Origin: Cristatella mucedo
Lineage: Eukaryota; Bryozoa; Phylactolaemata; Cristatellidae
Length of the DNA stretch: 64,000 nucleotides
Assembly: GCA_009760855.2 (NCBI GenBank)
Contig: WPIO01000001.1
Location: 1,269,501 to 1,333,500 of the forward strand
Direction: 5' to 3'
This document shows, one piece after another, positions 46,660 to 59,309 of the stretch. A program made the position numbers and the translations under genes. Every line of letters begins with the position of its first letter. Within the stretch, counting starts at the first letter, position 1. The notes beneath the pieces were generated by a model that saw only the letters and a list, made by a program, of their open reading frames with translations, was not told the DNA's origin and did no database searches.

Positions 46660-47520
46660 TGCCTATGGCTATGAAAAAAAACAGGAGAACCAATAATTCT
46701 GATCAGTCAAGATGAATCCATAATTTTAATTTGTAGTCGTCAAAGATATTAGCTAAAGTTAGGAACGGCTGAAATAAAGTGTCAGTTTGGTCCACGTCGT
46801 GTGGTCTCGTATCGCCGATAGAAAAAACTAAATAAATACCGCGATGAAAACTTAATAGTCCTTTCAAGTTCACATTCTTTTGTGGTAGGGGCCTGTCTTA
46901 TGAAAGTACACCATTAGCAAAAATATTTCCTTTACCAAAGATTCATCATAGTCGGACTGTAAATTGGAAACCTACATAAATCCATTAAATTTTGACCTTC
47001 GTGACGGTGACAAAGTCTTGCAGTCTTATGAGATCGTGGGATAAACTCAGTAAGTAACCACCTAACTTATCATAATCTCTTACAACCACTAAATTAAGCT
47101 AGCTGTGTTACCTTGTGAGCCCATATACATTTATACGCAATCGAACTCAATAACTGCTCAACAATCACGATTTAAAACTTTAGAAAAAATTAACTCAAAC
47201 CTCCTTGACAAGTACCCAACTATTGAAAAGTAAATATAAAAGTTTAAGTACTCCACGAATTAAATGCAAAGTATTTTCCAGAAGAAATTTTAGCCGATTA
47301 ATTTTTTGTCGATATTGCAGGTGCTTTTCAGCCTTGCAACTATTTAATCCGCCGCTTGGTCGATAATGACACTAGGTATATCGGAAGTGAAGCGCTGATG
47401 CAGTATAGTTCAGTCAAATATATGCTCAAATTTTAACGCTATTAAGAATAGCAGTAGCACTAGCATGCTCTAAACTAAAGTCGCTATCACGTGGAGGAAT
47501 GCAAGCTAAAAGTGCTGCGG
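46660..47520. other. No recognised gene
   Basis: AT-rich DNA downstream of the discoidin gene. No exon-like segment noticed. Confidence 0.45.
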
Positions 47521-47525
47521 AAACC

Positions 47526-47531
47526 TTTATT
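47526..47531 (-). terminator. Polyadenylation signal of the discoidin gene
   Basis: AATAAA on the minus strand, 44 bases beyond the TAA stop of the discoidin gene, a normal distance. Confidence 0.7.
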
Positions 47532-47574
47532 CGTGCCATCATTTCTATCATAGCAAAGGCAGTGGCCAATATCT

Positions 47575-49919
47575 TTAGCAGCCAAACACTTCCACCTTGA
47601 TTGCTGGAAAATTATAGAAAGAAAGAATGTGAAGCCGTAAGGCTACAGCACCAACGATTCTCTTGGGTAGTGTGTTTCTCGTCACGCTGCTAGAATCAAT
47701 GTTACCTTGAAAAACCTATAACAAAATAATAGCCACATTATGCTTAATCAACACGATGCTTCCGAGGTACGCAGAAAAATTTCATATTTAGGCAGAACCA
47801 ATCGCATTCCAAAGGTGGAGTGCTTCTGTTTTTAAATTAGGATTCATTTATTTTCTGAAGCGAAGGCAATTTTCTGATCTATCACGGTTTCTGTCATTAA
47901 AAAATAATACTTAATGGAATACAGTATGTACGAATCAGCTGTCATGGCAATATTCTATCGTGCACTGTTGTCTTACCAATGGTTTCCCAAAAGGTGCATA
48001 GTCCTTGAAAGTTACACCGTTCCGGCTAGTTGAGATCTTGTAAGTCTTTACAAACTGATTCCAGTCTCGGCTTCCAGCCGTGGCAATTTGTTTAATCTAG
48101 AAAATATAAATGCATTAGGCATGATATAAGGTAAAAATGAAAAATCTAAAAACAAATTTTTTACAAGTTATAGAAGTCTTACCGTTCGGCGGGCTAAAAA
48201 CGTGAATTGAATGTAAGGATTAGGATCTTGATCTGGTAATCTTGCGATAAATACAGTATCTCCAACGTATCGTGTTTTCGCCCACTTCGGCTCATTTTGC
48301 CATTTTGGTATATATGAACTTGCGGTAAAAGCACTGTCTGGTAAGCTATCTGTGAATAGAAAACTTAAGCTCAACCTCTCAAGATCATTAGTTGAGGAGA
48401 TTTATTTAAACAACCAATGCGGTTCTTGTCGGCAAATAATAATATTTAACGCGACAGTTTCTTTTGTTAATTCGGCCGTGTCCCACGTGAGTTCTCCAAA
48501 TTTAAGTTCACATTTTAAGCTCACTTAGAGCGTGGCTGCATGTTATACTTTAAAGTAAATAACAAGCTACCTAGTAGCTTGAAATGGTAGAAGCAGTCAA
48601 ATGATCGTCGATTGCAGAAGCTCAAACAAATTCATCAACATGTTGGTCAGCCAAACAAGATCCCCTCTACAACTAACTTATTTGGTAAATGGTAAGAATA
48701 TGATGTTACCTCCTTGCTGATAGTTTGAGAGATTTAAGACCTAACTCTTTGCATTCGCTTTAAAACACGAATATGAATGTTTAGTAATTGAGGTAATACA
48801 ATAACTATGATACAGTCTGGAAATTTACAAAGTAAATCACCCTAGCATCCTAGCTGAGGATACAAATTTGAGTTTCCCTCATTTCGTCCAACTAATACAG
48901 TCCCTAGGCGCGCGAAAAATGAGTAATGAAATAGAATGTTGGAAGGATGCCACGCAGTTACAACCCGAGTCTTGACTCCAAGAGTTAGGCACAATTTAGG
49001 TTGCACAAATCGACTTTATAAAAGTCGTATTCTCAATTATTTAGTGAATCGCTGGTTGTTACGACAATGAGTCTGAAATGCCTACTGTTATCTCTTTGTA
49101 GCATTTACTTTATTAACTGACTAGGACATAATTTCTAGCAATCATTCCTAATACATATTGCTTGCCAAACTAAAGTGGGGGGAGAAATTTAACGGTACAA
49201 CGTAGGGAATAACGAGAATAGTGCGAACAACAAAATTTGCCGGTCGTGTCATTCAGAGGCCTGTATATATCGATCGAAAATAAAATAATAACTACTATGT
49301 TGGATGTAAGTAAAATATTTCTCTAAGATACATTTTTGCAGTAATTAGATTGAATCGGTATACTGTACTACAGTCGCTAAATATGAATCGACTCTAGTAT
49401 GATAATACTCAAAAAAACGTTTCACAGCCAACTGAGCCTATTGAACTACGTTTATTGGTTGATAGTCGTAGAATTAATATAAAGTGAACTAAATTGTATT
49501 ATATGCTAAGATAGTTTTTCAGTTTTTAGCTTTCACATCAGGCCTAGTCTTTTAGAGAATTTAAATCGTTATCTAGAATTTTTTTATATCTACTAGACAC
49601 ATACAATCATTGTAAGCGACTTGTGAATTCATGATGGGTCGCTAGAAAGACCTGCCGAGATTTAATACCAGGCGAACAGCGTGTGTTATTAAAGAACACA
49701 CTAGAAAAACTAAATTAATTCCGTCGCTGCCTAAGAGAACAATGATGATGATCCACTGAAATAGAGACACAACTGCTGTCAGCAAAGACTTAAACACAAT
49801 AACTTACCAATAAGTGGCTCGAAGCATTTAAACTTAGATATTGATATTACACCTGATGTTTGGAATGCAAGCACAATCACAACTGTGCTCATGGCAGACA
49901 TCAAGGTAGAAATATGCAT
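47575..49919 (-). CDS. Secreted single F5/8 type C (discoidin) domain protein, 4 exons
   Basis: CDS exons on the minus strand are 49919-49808, 48349-48183, 48096-47977 and 47715-47575: 540 nt, 179 residues plus TAA. All introns (1458, 86 and 261 nt) are GT...AG, and phases match (1, 0, 0). Exon 1 gives a signal peptide (MSTVVIVLAFQTSG is the hydrophobic core region) and then KCFEPLI. Exon 2 continues DSLPDSAFTASSYIPKW, WAKTRYVGD and YIQFTFLARRT. Exon 3 gives IATAGSRDWNQFVKTYKIS and GVTFKDY. Exon 4 gives VFQGNIDSSSV, VALRLHI and IKVEVFGC. This follows the discoidin fold from first to last strand. The only cysteines are C32 and C179, the usual pair closing the domain. Such domains bind glycans, phospholipid or collagen; the ligand here is unknown. 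ATG 49919 is chosen for the signal peptide. An acceptor-like TTTTTTGTTACAG at 49947 suggests an upstream exon. Confidence 0.88.
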
Positions 49920-49946
49920 TCTCTTACAGATTTGGTGTCGTATGAT

Positions 49947-51395
49947 CTGTAACAAAAAAAGTAGCGTCTGAACATAATCGTTGTGGTAACTCTCAATTTC
50001 ATAAGACTTGAACATATTTGCAACTGAGAGGAAACCTTATTCTATCGAGAAATGCTCGATACAGTTATCGTTACCGAGACCAGTCGTAAGCATACGCGAT
50101 TTTTCCTGACATTTATTTGTGTATGTAAGTAAACTTTCTAGATGACTTATTGTAAGAATAAAACCAATGTGCTTTAGTCTAGTTATTATTTGCCAAATTA
50201 TTTTCTATTACATGACAACCTTCGGCGAGCACAGACTAAAGCCAGTGCAACGTCGTTAAGCTTGGCACGGATTTTTCTATCTCCACTATTAGGGTGCAAC
50301 TAAGGACCTCCACCAAAATTAAGTATCGCAATTGAGCTGGAATTGTACACCTAACTATAAAAGCCCATATTTTAGAGTTCAAAGTAAGTTTTCAGCTCCC
50401 ACCTTTAAAGACCTAATGACTATATTACGTTGTCTTTGGTGAATTGGCTGTTCAATAAATGGTATCTAGATCAGATATCAGCACTGGATTCAAATGCAAG
50501 CAGCCCTATGTAGCTCTGCATTTTCAATCGGTGCTTATAAACTACTGTCCTGCTAGGCTAACCATGTTGATGCAAGGTCATGGCTACCTATACTAGCATT
50601 TCGCGGTTGCTGCATCATAACGTGCCGGACACGTACCTCAGCAGTCGAAAGGCAATTGGAGAAGCAGATGGATGCTCCTTTACAACCACGGCAATTATAG
50701 TCTACCTACCAAACTAACCATTAAATTACGATCGAGTGAATCGGCGAATTTCTATGCATCCCTGAGATTTTTTCAAAAAGTGCTGGCTTCACTATACGAA
50801 TCTTTCGTCGAAGACCATGCAATGAATAACAAGCCATCGCATTTGCACTAACCAATCAGGGCCAATTGTATAAGCGTTGAAACCTATGAGTTCAATGTTT
50901 TCAACTACCATCTAAGTACTACTAACGTTTTTTCTTGACCGTCATCTTAATCCAGCATATTCATTATTTCAATTATTTTTATAAAGTTGACAATCTAAAA
51001 ATGACCTTAGAAGCAGACCTTATGGACCACATTGTATTTTCATTTTGATTACGTCGTCTTGAGACCCAATTCCTGCAACCCAATCATTTAAAAAAAAGCC
51101 GCCTAATATGACTCAGCAAAGCGAGACCACTTGCAGTAAACTGATTTTAGTTTAAGTGAAAAGGCAATATAACTTTAGAGTGATTAGAAAAAGTGTCCAG
51201 GCAAGTAAATATTATTATTATTATTAATAATGGCAGGTTTTCACAGAGCTCTTGGCGGACTGAATTCATTTCTAGGAAATACAAAGATGCCATAAATAAA
51301 GCATTACTAAAATATCGATGGTGACACTTGCGAGAAGCAGGCATTGGGTAAATAAATGCATTCACGCAGCGAACGAATCACAATGACCAACCGAA
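49947..51395. other. No recognised gene upstream of the discoidin gene
   Basis: AT-rich DNA that should contain the discoidin promoter or 5' UTR exon. No clear TATA or second gene. A short ATT run lies near 51212. Confidence 0.4.
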
Positions 51396-51399
51396 AGCT

Positions 51400-51720
51400 G
51401 TTATACACTGTTGATTTTTCAGCTTCTCTGTAAATTTGGTCAAGTCAAGGTGTGATTTGATATGCATCGCTAGCGATATTCAGGCTTTGTGTGCATATGA
51501 ACAAGTCGTGGTCTCCAGTAGTTTCTAGGTTCGTACTAGGTATGGCTAACAGATTCGAGTCGGAGAACATTATCGAACGATGTTTCGCCTTTCTGAAGAG
51601 TAGATCGGATAATCAGGCTGAAGCCAGATAATGAAGAGACCTAAAAAGAGGTGAAACAATTCCACAATCAACGCACTGCATGGGTAGCCATGCAATAGAC
51701 ATCAATCGTTGATCGTAGAA
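51400..51720 (-). mobile_element. Old LINE C-terminal relic
   Basis: Degenerate match to the 3' UTR and C-terminus (AAATTTGGTCAAGTCAAGG, CAGGCTTTGTGTGCATATGAAC, GTCTCCAGTAG, AGGCTGAAGCCAGATAATGA). Many differences; boundaries approximate. Confidence 0.65.
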
Positions 51721-51774
51721 CGGGTGGATCTTTAATCTCTCAATAGTCTCCATCTCTCCCTTCGTACCTCTCCC

Positions 51775-51794
51775 TTCGTACCTCTATCTCTCTC

Positions 51795-51849
<55 letters not shown>

Positions 51850-54800
51850 ATTTCTCCTTCTCTCTCTCTCTGTCAATAGGTCATAATGTCAGCTCATCTC
51901 ACTGCTTGTTTGTATTTCAGTCTCTGTTTCTCTGTCAATCAGTTTTTTTCTCTTTGTCACAATGTCTCTTCTGATCTTCGTCTCAATGTCTCTCTTTCTT
52001 TCCTTCTCTCTCTCTCACTTGTTAGTTCCGTGGGCCTTTATAATACCACCATTTAATTTAGTGCAACTTTCGGCAGTTAATCCTATCGGGCTCTATAAAA
52101 CCAGGAAATACTATTTGGAGCTTTAGATTGATCTCCGTTGGTGCAAGCGCATTCAGAGCACGATATGGGCATTCCCTGTTGTTAACTTATCTACCTTAAT
52201 CATTGAATCTTTCTGGTTTTCGATTGTATTACGTTTGTCCATGAGAGTTCTATTTTAAGTAAGTTTCAGACAAACGAAATACATACCTAATTTCAAAATT
52301 GCTAATCATATAAAGCTAAATCTTACTTCCCACGGAATTAAAACACTTCCCCTTGATAGAAGTTTCGTTCGAGTGCAATCCAATGTAATTTGTTCGATAT
52401 CGAAGTCTAAAATCAGAGAGACCTTTGTAATATGTGAATTATTCGGTTAGTGATAATAATTTTAGGCAGAATCAAAAGCTTCAGCTCTTTCATATGCAAT
52501 ATTTACCGATATTGTGTCTTGAATACAAAATGTAATTTGTAACTAAAAATTAAACAACTAAGTGAATAATCTTTAGATTTTAGTCGAGAGCTATTAATTT
52601 CTTGACATAGGTCTAATTGTTTTATAAAAATAGCTACTGGATCAGAGACTTTTCTCTAGTTAGGTAATACTACGTTGTTAATTCTGAATAACCCAAATCT
52701 AGAACCACAGGGCCACTTAGCAGGCAGATTAAATTTCGCACGTAGAAAGTAAGACCTTTATTGTGCTTGTGACGACATATTTTCATTAGAGGCACGGTGT
52801 GTTTAAATCATAATATGTTAAAGGAATAGTGGAATTAAGGAAAATTAAGTCTACAGCGAGCCAAACGGAAACCACTACTATAGGGGGGGGTCTGTGGTTC
52901 CTGTCGGCCTTGTTAATTGACCATGTCTGTGCTACGTATTTCAAACTTTTGAGTTACAAGAGCACAGCTGGGAGTAGTTTATCTTCACCAAAAAATATCC
53001 AGCAGCCTTTCACAGCTAGCCGTTTATCCTGAATAAGTCGAGTGAAAGCTAGGAGTGGCACCAAATTTTGACATGTATTTGCTACCCAAAGCCATTACAG
53101 CAGCAGCCGAAAAGGAGAATTTCCAGCACTAAGAAATCGTCTCAGAAAAATGACTTTGCATGCACCCTAAGTTTGGTTTCAGAGTTCTCATCATGTTTAG
53201 TTTCATGTTGCGGAATAGAGACAAAAGCACGAACCTTGTAATTTCTATGAGCCCCGTGTCACAGGGATGTCCTATACTGAGTCATCATAGGTAATGATGA
53301 TATCACCAATTGAAAATTGATATGTCAAGATTAAATTGCATTGCCAGCCAGTTTTATAAGAATATCATTCCATAAATGATATAAGGCTTCTAAACTCAGA
53401 CGATAATCTCACTTCAGTAATTTTAGATCTGTGTATGCTGATCTTAGGTGCTTGTTCTGCCCCTCAACTAGAGTAACGCTATCTTAAGGGGCAAAGAAGT
53501 TGAACTATATCAGCATTATCTCACCAGAACTAACAGAAAAGCGGAATTATCTCGGAAAAAATTTATTACGTCTAGACTTAAGCTACGAGAGATCGGAATT
53601 AAGGCTATAGGAAAGTTTAGCGTGCAGGCCTACATTGCGTACAAAAACAGAGGAGTGATACCGTTATTTTTCATGGTAATCCTTTTCTATTTCTGTACAG
53701 CTCCAGATAGTAGGCTTCTCTGTAGAAACTTTTTCATGTCAATGAAGACCTCAGCCATGCTCGTAGCAAGGTTTAAATTTCAATCCTAATTAAATTTAAA
53801 TCAGCTATAAAAATGTGACAACTTTCTGAAAGTGCCCAGCACAAATCCTTAGCCAATGCAGGAGGACAGTTTCATAGATTTTCTGAACTGCAGGCATTAA
53901 TGCAGCTAGAACTACAATTTGTTATGAATAATATCAGCCTGACAGTACGCGTTCTTTCACTGTGTAGTAATATACGGTATTAGCCGTGGTGTTAGGGAAT
54001 ATATAAAATTCAACAGCTTGCATGTTTAACGTTGTAGAGTTTCAGTCACTGCAATGACTGGACTGATTAAAATTAAATCTTACCCTGATTGTGGTTGATT
54101 TAATATTCATAGCTACATCATATATTCTTAGCTATTAATTGTAGAAGGCGAATTAAACATATAATGGATTTCTATTTTGATGCACATCTTGTATCTCGTA
54201 ACCCCGTTACAAACTCTTGAGTTACTAAAGCTATAGCCTTGTAAGTCAAAATTTGACAGAGCGTGTTATGAAATTTAAACAAAACGTGTTGCCCATGCTT
54301 TGGAATACTGCTAGTTTCTTTTTAAATCTCTGTTTTCGACGAAAGCTACAAAAGCAGAGCTTCCTTTTGCGCTATGTAAAAATTGTGATTTGTGCAGAGA
54401 CCAGCGTCCACTAGTTTGTCGTGCTAATATATTTATTATCTACGTAAAAACCAATAAATTCGCTGTTTTTCTTTGCTCTGTTGTTTCCTCTATTCCACAG
54501 TTATTACTTTCTCTAGACAATACCTATAACGTACTGATATTTGAGACGAAACTTCTGCTGGCTCATCCAGTGGGCTTATACAGGTATTCATTGGCAGCAA
54601 AGGTGAACACATTACGTTGGATGCATAACGACATTCTCTAAAGTGCAGACTTTGGTAAAGGCTCTGCCAGGTCTAAGCCATTTGCTGGATGTTTTCGATA
54701 TAATTGTGCACAAAAGCAATTATTGAGCTATTGCTATGGTACAAGTCGTATCTAAGTTGAAGACCATAGGCTATTGAATTGCATTGATCAAGATCCTTCA

Positions 54801-55917
54801 ACGAACCATTTAGGTAAGGAGTAAGTTTTAGCTCTTCCATTGGACCTCTTCGTTTCACAGTTTAGGATCTCCCTTATAAAATCTAAATAATGTAATCGAA
54901 AACCACATGTCATTTAAAAATTGTATAACATCGTGCTCTAAATTGGCTCCATGAGCATATTTCCTGTTGAACCTGCACGAAATCTGTGTCCTGTTGCGAT
55001 GTAACCTTTCATTAGACGACCACAATAGCTCTAACGTCATGTCAGCAGTCTGTAATCTGCATTAAGTTGCTAATACTCTGGCTAGGTTAGACAGCGATAC
55101 TAAACGGGAAATCGCCCGTAAACTTGCGCCATCAGGTCAAGACATTGTAACTCACTTCTTGCTGATCTGACTGTGAGTGCAATAGGGCACTTCCAGGTGA
55201 TGCAAAATACTTCAGCTAAGCGAGTCATTGATTAGCATTAAAATGCCACTGCAAACAATAACTGGCCGACTTGCATTGGTCACCAATAGAGCAGTGTATC
55301 AAAGTTCATTGCTTCTCTGGCTTCAGCCTACCTACTAGAGCGACTCCCCCACCTGGCCAACAATTATGAATCCCCCTGTTCAGCCGCGAATCGTGTAACT
55401 GTACCTCGTATGAACCTCAAAATGGTTGGAGACCATGCCTGTAGTTCATGTGCTCAAAAGGCTTGGAAATGAATAGCGTTCACTATCAATGCACGTCTCA
55501 ACGTCCCCTGACGTGACTACGTTAGAATAAGAAGCTTAGAATGAACCTGTGCATTACATAGTTTATTGGATCTTAGTGATTCTTCCTTCGTGTTCAAGTG
55601 CCTGAATACACTGTGCCAGCTGCTGGGGATGTTTACACCAATCTTTTAATAATACCTTCTATGCAACCTATGTAAAGTCCACAGAAAAGTATTTAGTTTT
55701 CGAGCGTGCTATACAAATGTAATAATGTTATTACATCTTCGTATTGCCCAAAATTGGATTATAATGTGCCGTTATAACCCATTAAATTTTAGCCCAGATG
55801 ATTTTTAGGGTTCCACTAGGCAGATCAGGTAACTAGTTATTCAAGCTGCCCTATGGAAATTTAGACATTAGTAAAGCATAGGAAAAATATGGTAACATTT
55901 AATAGTATTAGGGCACA
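51775..55917 (+). repeat. Composite repeat A, copy 2 (no LTR)
   Basis: Collinear with 27420-32882 but lacks the solo LTR. The empty target site is at about 53070-53087. It starts with a CT array (51775-52020) and ends at GTATTAGGGCACAG, where copy 1 carries an LINE fragment instead. It contains the shared ancient LINE relic (54660-55620). Confidence 0.88.
54660..55620 (+). mobile_element. Ancient LINE relic inside composite A, copy 2
   Basis: The same degenerate LINE as at 31560-32560, with additional deletions. CATTAGACGACCACAATAGC near 55010 and GGTTGGAGACCATGCCTGTAG near 55425 are still readable. Confidence 0.75.
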
Positions 55918-55979
55918 GTTCACTGGCAAAGTAAATTAAGTATTTTAGACATCCTCCGCAAAGATTTAATCTCAGATCT

Positions 55980-56078
55980 CTCCCTGTCTCTCTCACAGTC
56001 TCTCTCTCTCTCTCTCTCTGTTTCTCTCTCTATTTCTCTCTCTCTCTCTCTGTTTGTCACTGTCACTCTCTCTCGTTC
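55980..56078. repeat. (CT)n-rich simple repeat
   Basis: CT runs with TCTGT interruptions, close to the end of composite A copy 2. Confidence 0.95.
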
Positions 56079-56634
56079 TCTGATTAGTTCCATTGAGGTT
56101 TCTCAAAAAACTTTTGTACAGGGTGCACGCCTGGGCAGCCACTCAGGACATTCATGTTATGGATGACAACCCAAATAGGTAGGCGTCGTGCTTTCCCACT
56201 CATCACACGTGGTATGTTAACATAAAGTAAATTCGTGATTTTATTTTGTCGGAATGAAGTTTCATCCTCCATCTATTATACAAATAAAATATCTCCGTGA
56301 GTACCATTTAACGCCACACATTTTGGAGCCTATTTTGTAAGAATAATCTAAACTCACTCCTTCCTTTGAAAAAATTTCTGTAAAATACGGCTCATCAATA
56401 CAAAACCTCTCTTGGCTTATCCGGGTGACTAATAAAGTAAATAAAAATAAAGTTACTGACCAAAAAATATGAGCCTGTTTAATTCAGCGAGTTTTGCTTG
56501 TTTTGATTACAGCTGCAGGTTACTTTTGGCAATACATTAAATTATAAAGAGTGAAACAGGGAAGTTTTGAAAGTTTTGTGGACGATGACGTGTCCGCCTG
56601 ACAAAATACGTTTAATCGCTCGGTCTTTTCTACG

Positions 56635-57925
56635 ACTGCTTTGCAGTGGTTAAGGTCCTATCTCAGTGGGAGACTCCAGAGTATTGACGTGAATGGACAA
56701 AGATCATCGGAAGTACCTCTAAAATATGGAGTACCTCAGGGCTCTGTGCTAGGTCCGGTTCTTTTCACGGTTTATACTCTCCCTCTTGCTGATGTGATCG
56801 CCAAGCACAATCTAGGCTTTCACTTCTATGCGGATGGCACTCAGTTGTACCTTTGCTTTGATACCTCCCAGCCTTCGAGCACCTCAAATTCTCTCAAATC
56901 ACTTGCTGCATGCATTGATGACATCCGCACATGGATGGCAGCAAATTTTCTAAAACTAAACGATGATAAAACTAACTTACTAGTTATGGGCAAACCCAGT
57001 GTGATTCAGAAATTGGAAAGGCTGACTTTCAAAATTGGCTCTGCGAGCATATCTCCAGTTGAATCAGCTCGAAGTATAGGTGTCATATTCCAAAGTCACC
57101 TCTCGTTAGACGACCATATCAGCTCCACAGTCAAATCTGCCTATTTTCAGCTCCATAACATTGCTGAAATTCGGGCTTGTTTAGATAAGGATACCACGTC
57201 CAAGTTGGTCCATGCATTCGTGACATCCCGTCTCGACTACTGCAACTCACTGCTTACTGGCCTACCAGCATGTGCGATCAGGCGATTGCAGCTGGTGCAA
57301 AACTCTGCAGCTAGGCTTGTCTGTCGTGAGCGTCGCAGTTGCCACATTACTCCACTTCTCGCCGACCTGCACTGGCTGCCAGCGAGGCAACGGATTGACT
57401 TCGAGGTTTTGTCGCTCACTTTTAGGTCCCTTCATTCTATGGCTCCAGCCTATCTTTCAGATATACTACCCCATCAGGCCAAGCATCGTACCACCCACTT
57501 TTCGGAATCCAACAGTCTGGAAATACCTCGTACAAACCTTAAATCCTTTGGAGACCGTGCATTTAGCTCGTATGCTCCCAAAGCCTGGAACTTCCTCCCG
57601 ACCTGCGTCAGAACATCCCATGACCTGACCACATTTAAAAGAAACTTAAAAATACACCTATTTAGGACAGCATGTAGTGGGTCCCTGTGATTCGTCCTTG
57701 ATGTGCTTATGCGTGCTGACACTGTGCATGCTGCCACTAACCACATTTGCATGCTGACCCTGTGCATGTCACCCCTAACCACGGTTTTCATGTCATTTGT
57801 TTTTCAAGCATGATTTTACTTACTATTCTGTTGCATATCACTTTGCAGAAAATGTAAAGCGCCTAGAAAGAGATTAAGTTCTCTAAGGGCGCTTTATCAA
57901 GTGCATTATTATTATTATTATTATT
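56635..57925 (+). mobile_element. 5'-truncated LINE, young-looking
   Basis: Starts abruptly in RT motif A/B spacing (CTGCTTTGCAGTGG) and runs through the complete RT C-terminus, 3' UTR (57691-57850), hairpin (57855-57896) and (ATT)n tail ending about 57925. The intact 3' end and one long open frame make it the best-preserved copy. No clear target duplication is seen around it. Confidence 0.92.
56641..57690 (+). pseudogene. LINE ORF2 C-terminal half (RT), 5'-truncated
   Basis: An open frame of 350 codons, uninterrupted to the natural stop, but without its own ATG. It has motif B (GVPQGSVLGP), the catalytic box as FYADG (normally YADD, so the second Asp is lost through a GAC-to-GGC change at about 56837), DDKTNLLVMGKPS, and the conserved tail ADLHWLPARQRIDF, SYAPKAWNFLPTCVR and FKRNLKIHLFR. 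It lacks endonuclease and RT motif A, so it cannot be an active enzyme. Confidence 0.9.
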
Positions 57926-57929
57926 ACAA

Positions 57930-59150
57930 TATTACTTTACCTGCTTGGTTTAAAACGATACAGTATTTGTCAAAAACTCTAATCTATCACTGTGATTGCA
58001 GGACGCAATAGAGGAAACTCTTAGAGATGCAGCACTTATAAAACCTAAACCTATCACATAAAGCTGACACTGTAAAGGTTTTTTGCATAGGATATTGTCT
58101 GTAAACGCATTCGGGTTGATGGTGTTAAAGCTTAGGAGATTAGCTCATTTTCGCTCCAGTAAACCGGAGCTAACACTCTATAGGTATGCCGGTCGAGGAT
58201 TTTTACTGGAGAAAGTCGTTCACCAGGCTTAAGTTTGACTGAATATGCAATGAGGTAGATGAAATGTTAAATATTGGATAATGCAGGTCGGCTGTAAGTG
58301 AAGTGCAATGAGTCAATATCGAGAATAACGAAGTAACTGGCAGCAAGCCATTGCGATGATTGTAATCATCTCATTGCAACGTTGAAAGTCATGCCGGTTG
58401 ATATTGTACGGAAATATAAAAATGACGATAAGCAATGCATATAATATTCATGCAGTTAGAAATACTAGGTCATTGACGGGTAGCTATAGGTGTAATACAA
58501 AATCAGTTAAACGTATTTAGTGCAAAGACAACATAGGTGATGCATGGTGAAATGAAAGATTTGCCTAGATTTTCATGAGCTGCACTTACATTACAATTTG
58601 CAGTAGGTCAGCTAATGCTAGAGAAACAACTAATTAGAATTTAAGAAGTTGCATTTTCAAAAATATTTATCAATATTACAAGACGTGGACATAGACGAAA
58701 GAATGCTAGAGGGTTTTATCAACCTTTCGCTATTGCACATTTTTCAGATGAGACGCTTCCATGGAGTTGCGACAGTCTGGCAACGAACTACTATCTCTTT
58801 TTCTCGTATTATTGATATCTCCTACGATAATAGAGCCTATATTGTTGGTGCTTACATTTTTAATATCATATTATTGTCGTGAAAACTTGGCGACAACAAA
58901 TTGCAGAGAGAAGCTACAAACTTTAATGTAAGAGTGTACTCGAGAATTTAATAAATAGAAATAATCAGAGGTACCACTGGCAGCTGGTAAGTGTGGACGG
59001 GTAATGTTGTAGCTTCGGGGCATGACGTAAGGACAGGTATTGCAGTAAGTAGAAACTGCATGAAAAATGAAACTGAAAGCCTCAGATAGCTGTGTTTTAT
59101 TGTTTAGTTTATTGCCCTTTGATTTTTTAGCATTTCATTGTTCTATTGCA
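57930..59150. other. No confirmed gene; LINE relic inside
   Basis: AT-rich DNA. The ORF 58649-58882 has a TTTTTCAG acceptor-like site in it and a readable HGVATVWQR..IIDISYDN stretch, but no matching donor phase (see rejected items). Confidence 0.4.
58230..58410 (-). mobile_element. Very old LINE relic
   Basis: A faint match to the antisense C-terminal region: TGCAGGTCGGCTGTAAGTG (58283), TGTAATCATCTCATTGCA (58359) and CATGCCGGTTG (58391), in family order and spacing. Confidence 0.5.
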
Positions 59151-59309
59151 GCCTTGTGACCGTAACTGTCTGTTTCATGGCAGTGAAAACGAGCACATTT
59201 TACTTTTTCCAGCCATTTGTGAACTGAACTTGTTACTAAACGAACTCTTACCAATTGAGCCTCATAACAGCTACCTGTCCATACTGAAAGAAATTGATGT
59301 GTGAGTTAT

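Noticed and set aside
46356-46715. Cys/Val-rich and Thr/His-rich ORFs
   Set aside because: They are translations of the (CT)n and (GT)n arrays.
58649-58882. ORF with HGVATVWQR and IIDISYDN, resembling the middle of a discoidin domain
   Set aside because: There is an acceptor-like TTTTTCAG inside it, but no donor with a phase matching the candidate exon at 59152. The resemblance is too short to call.
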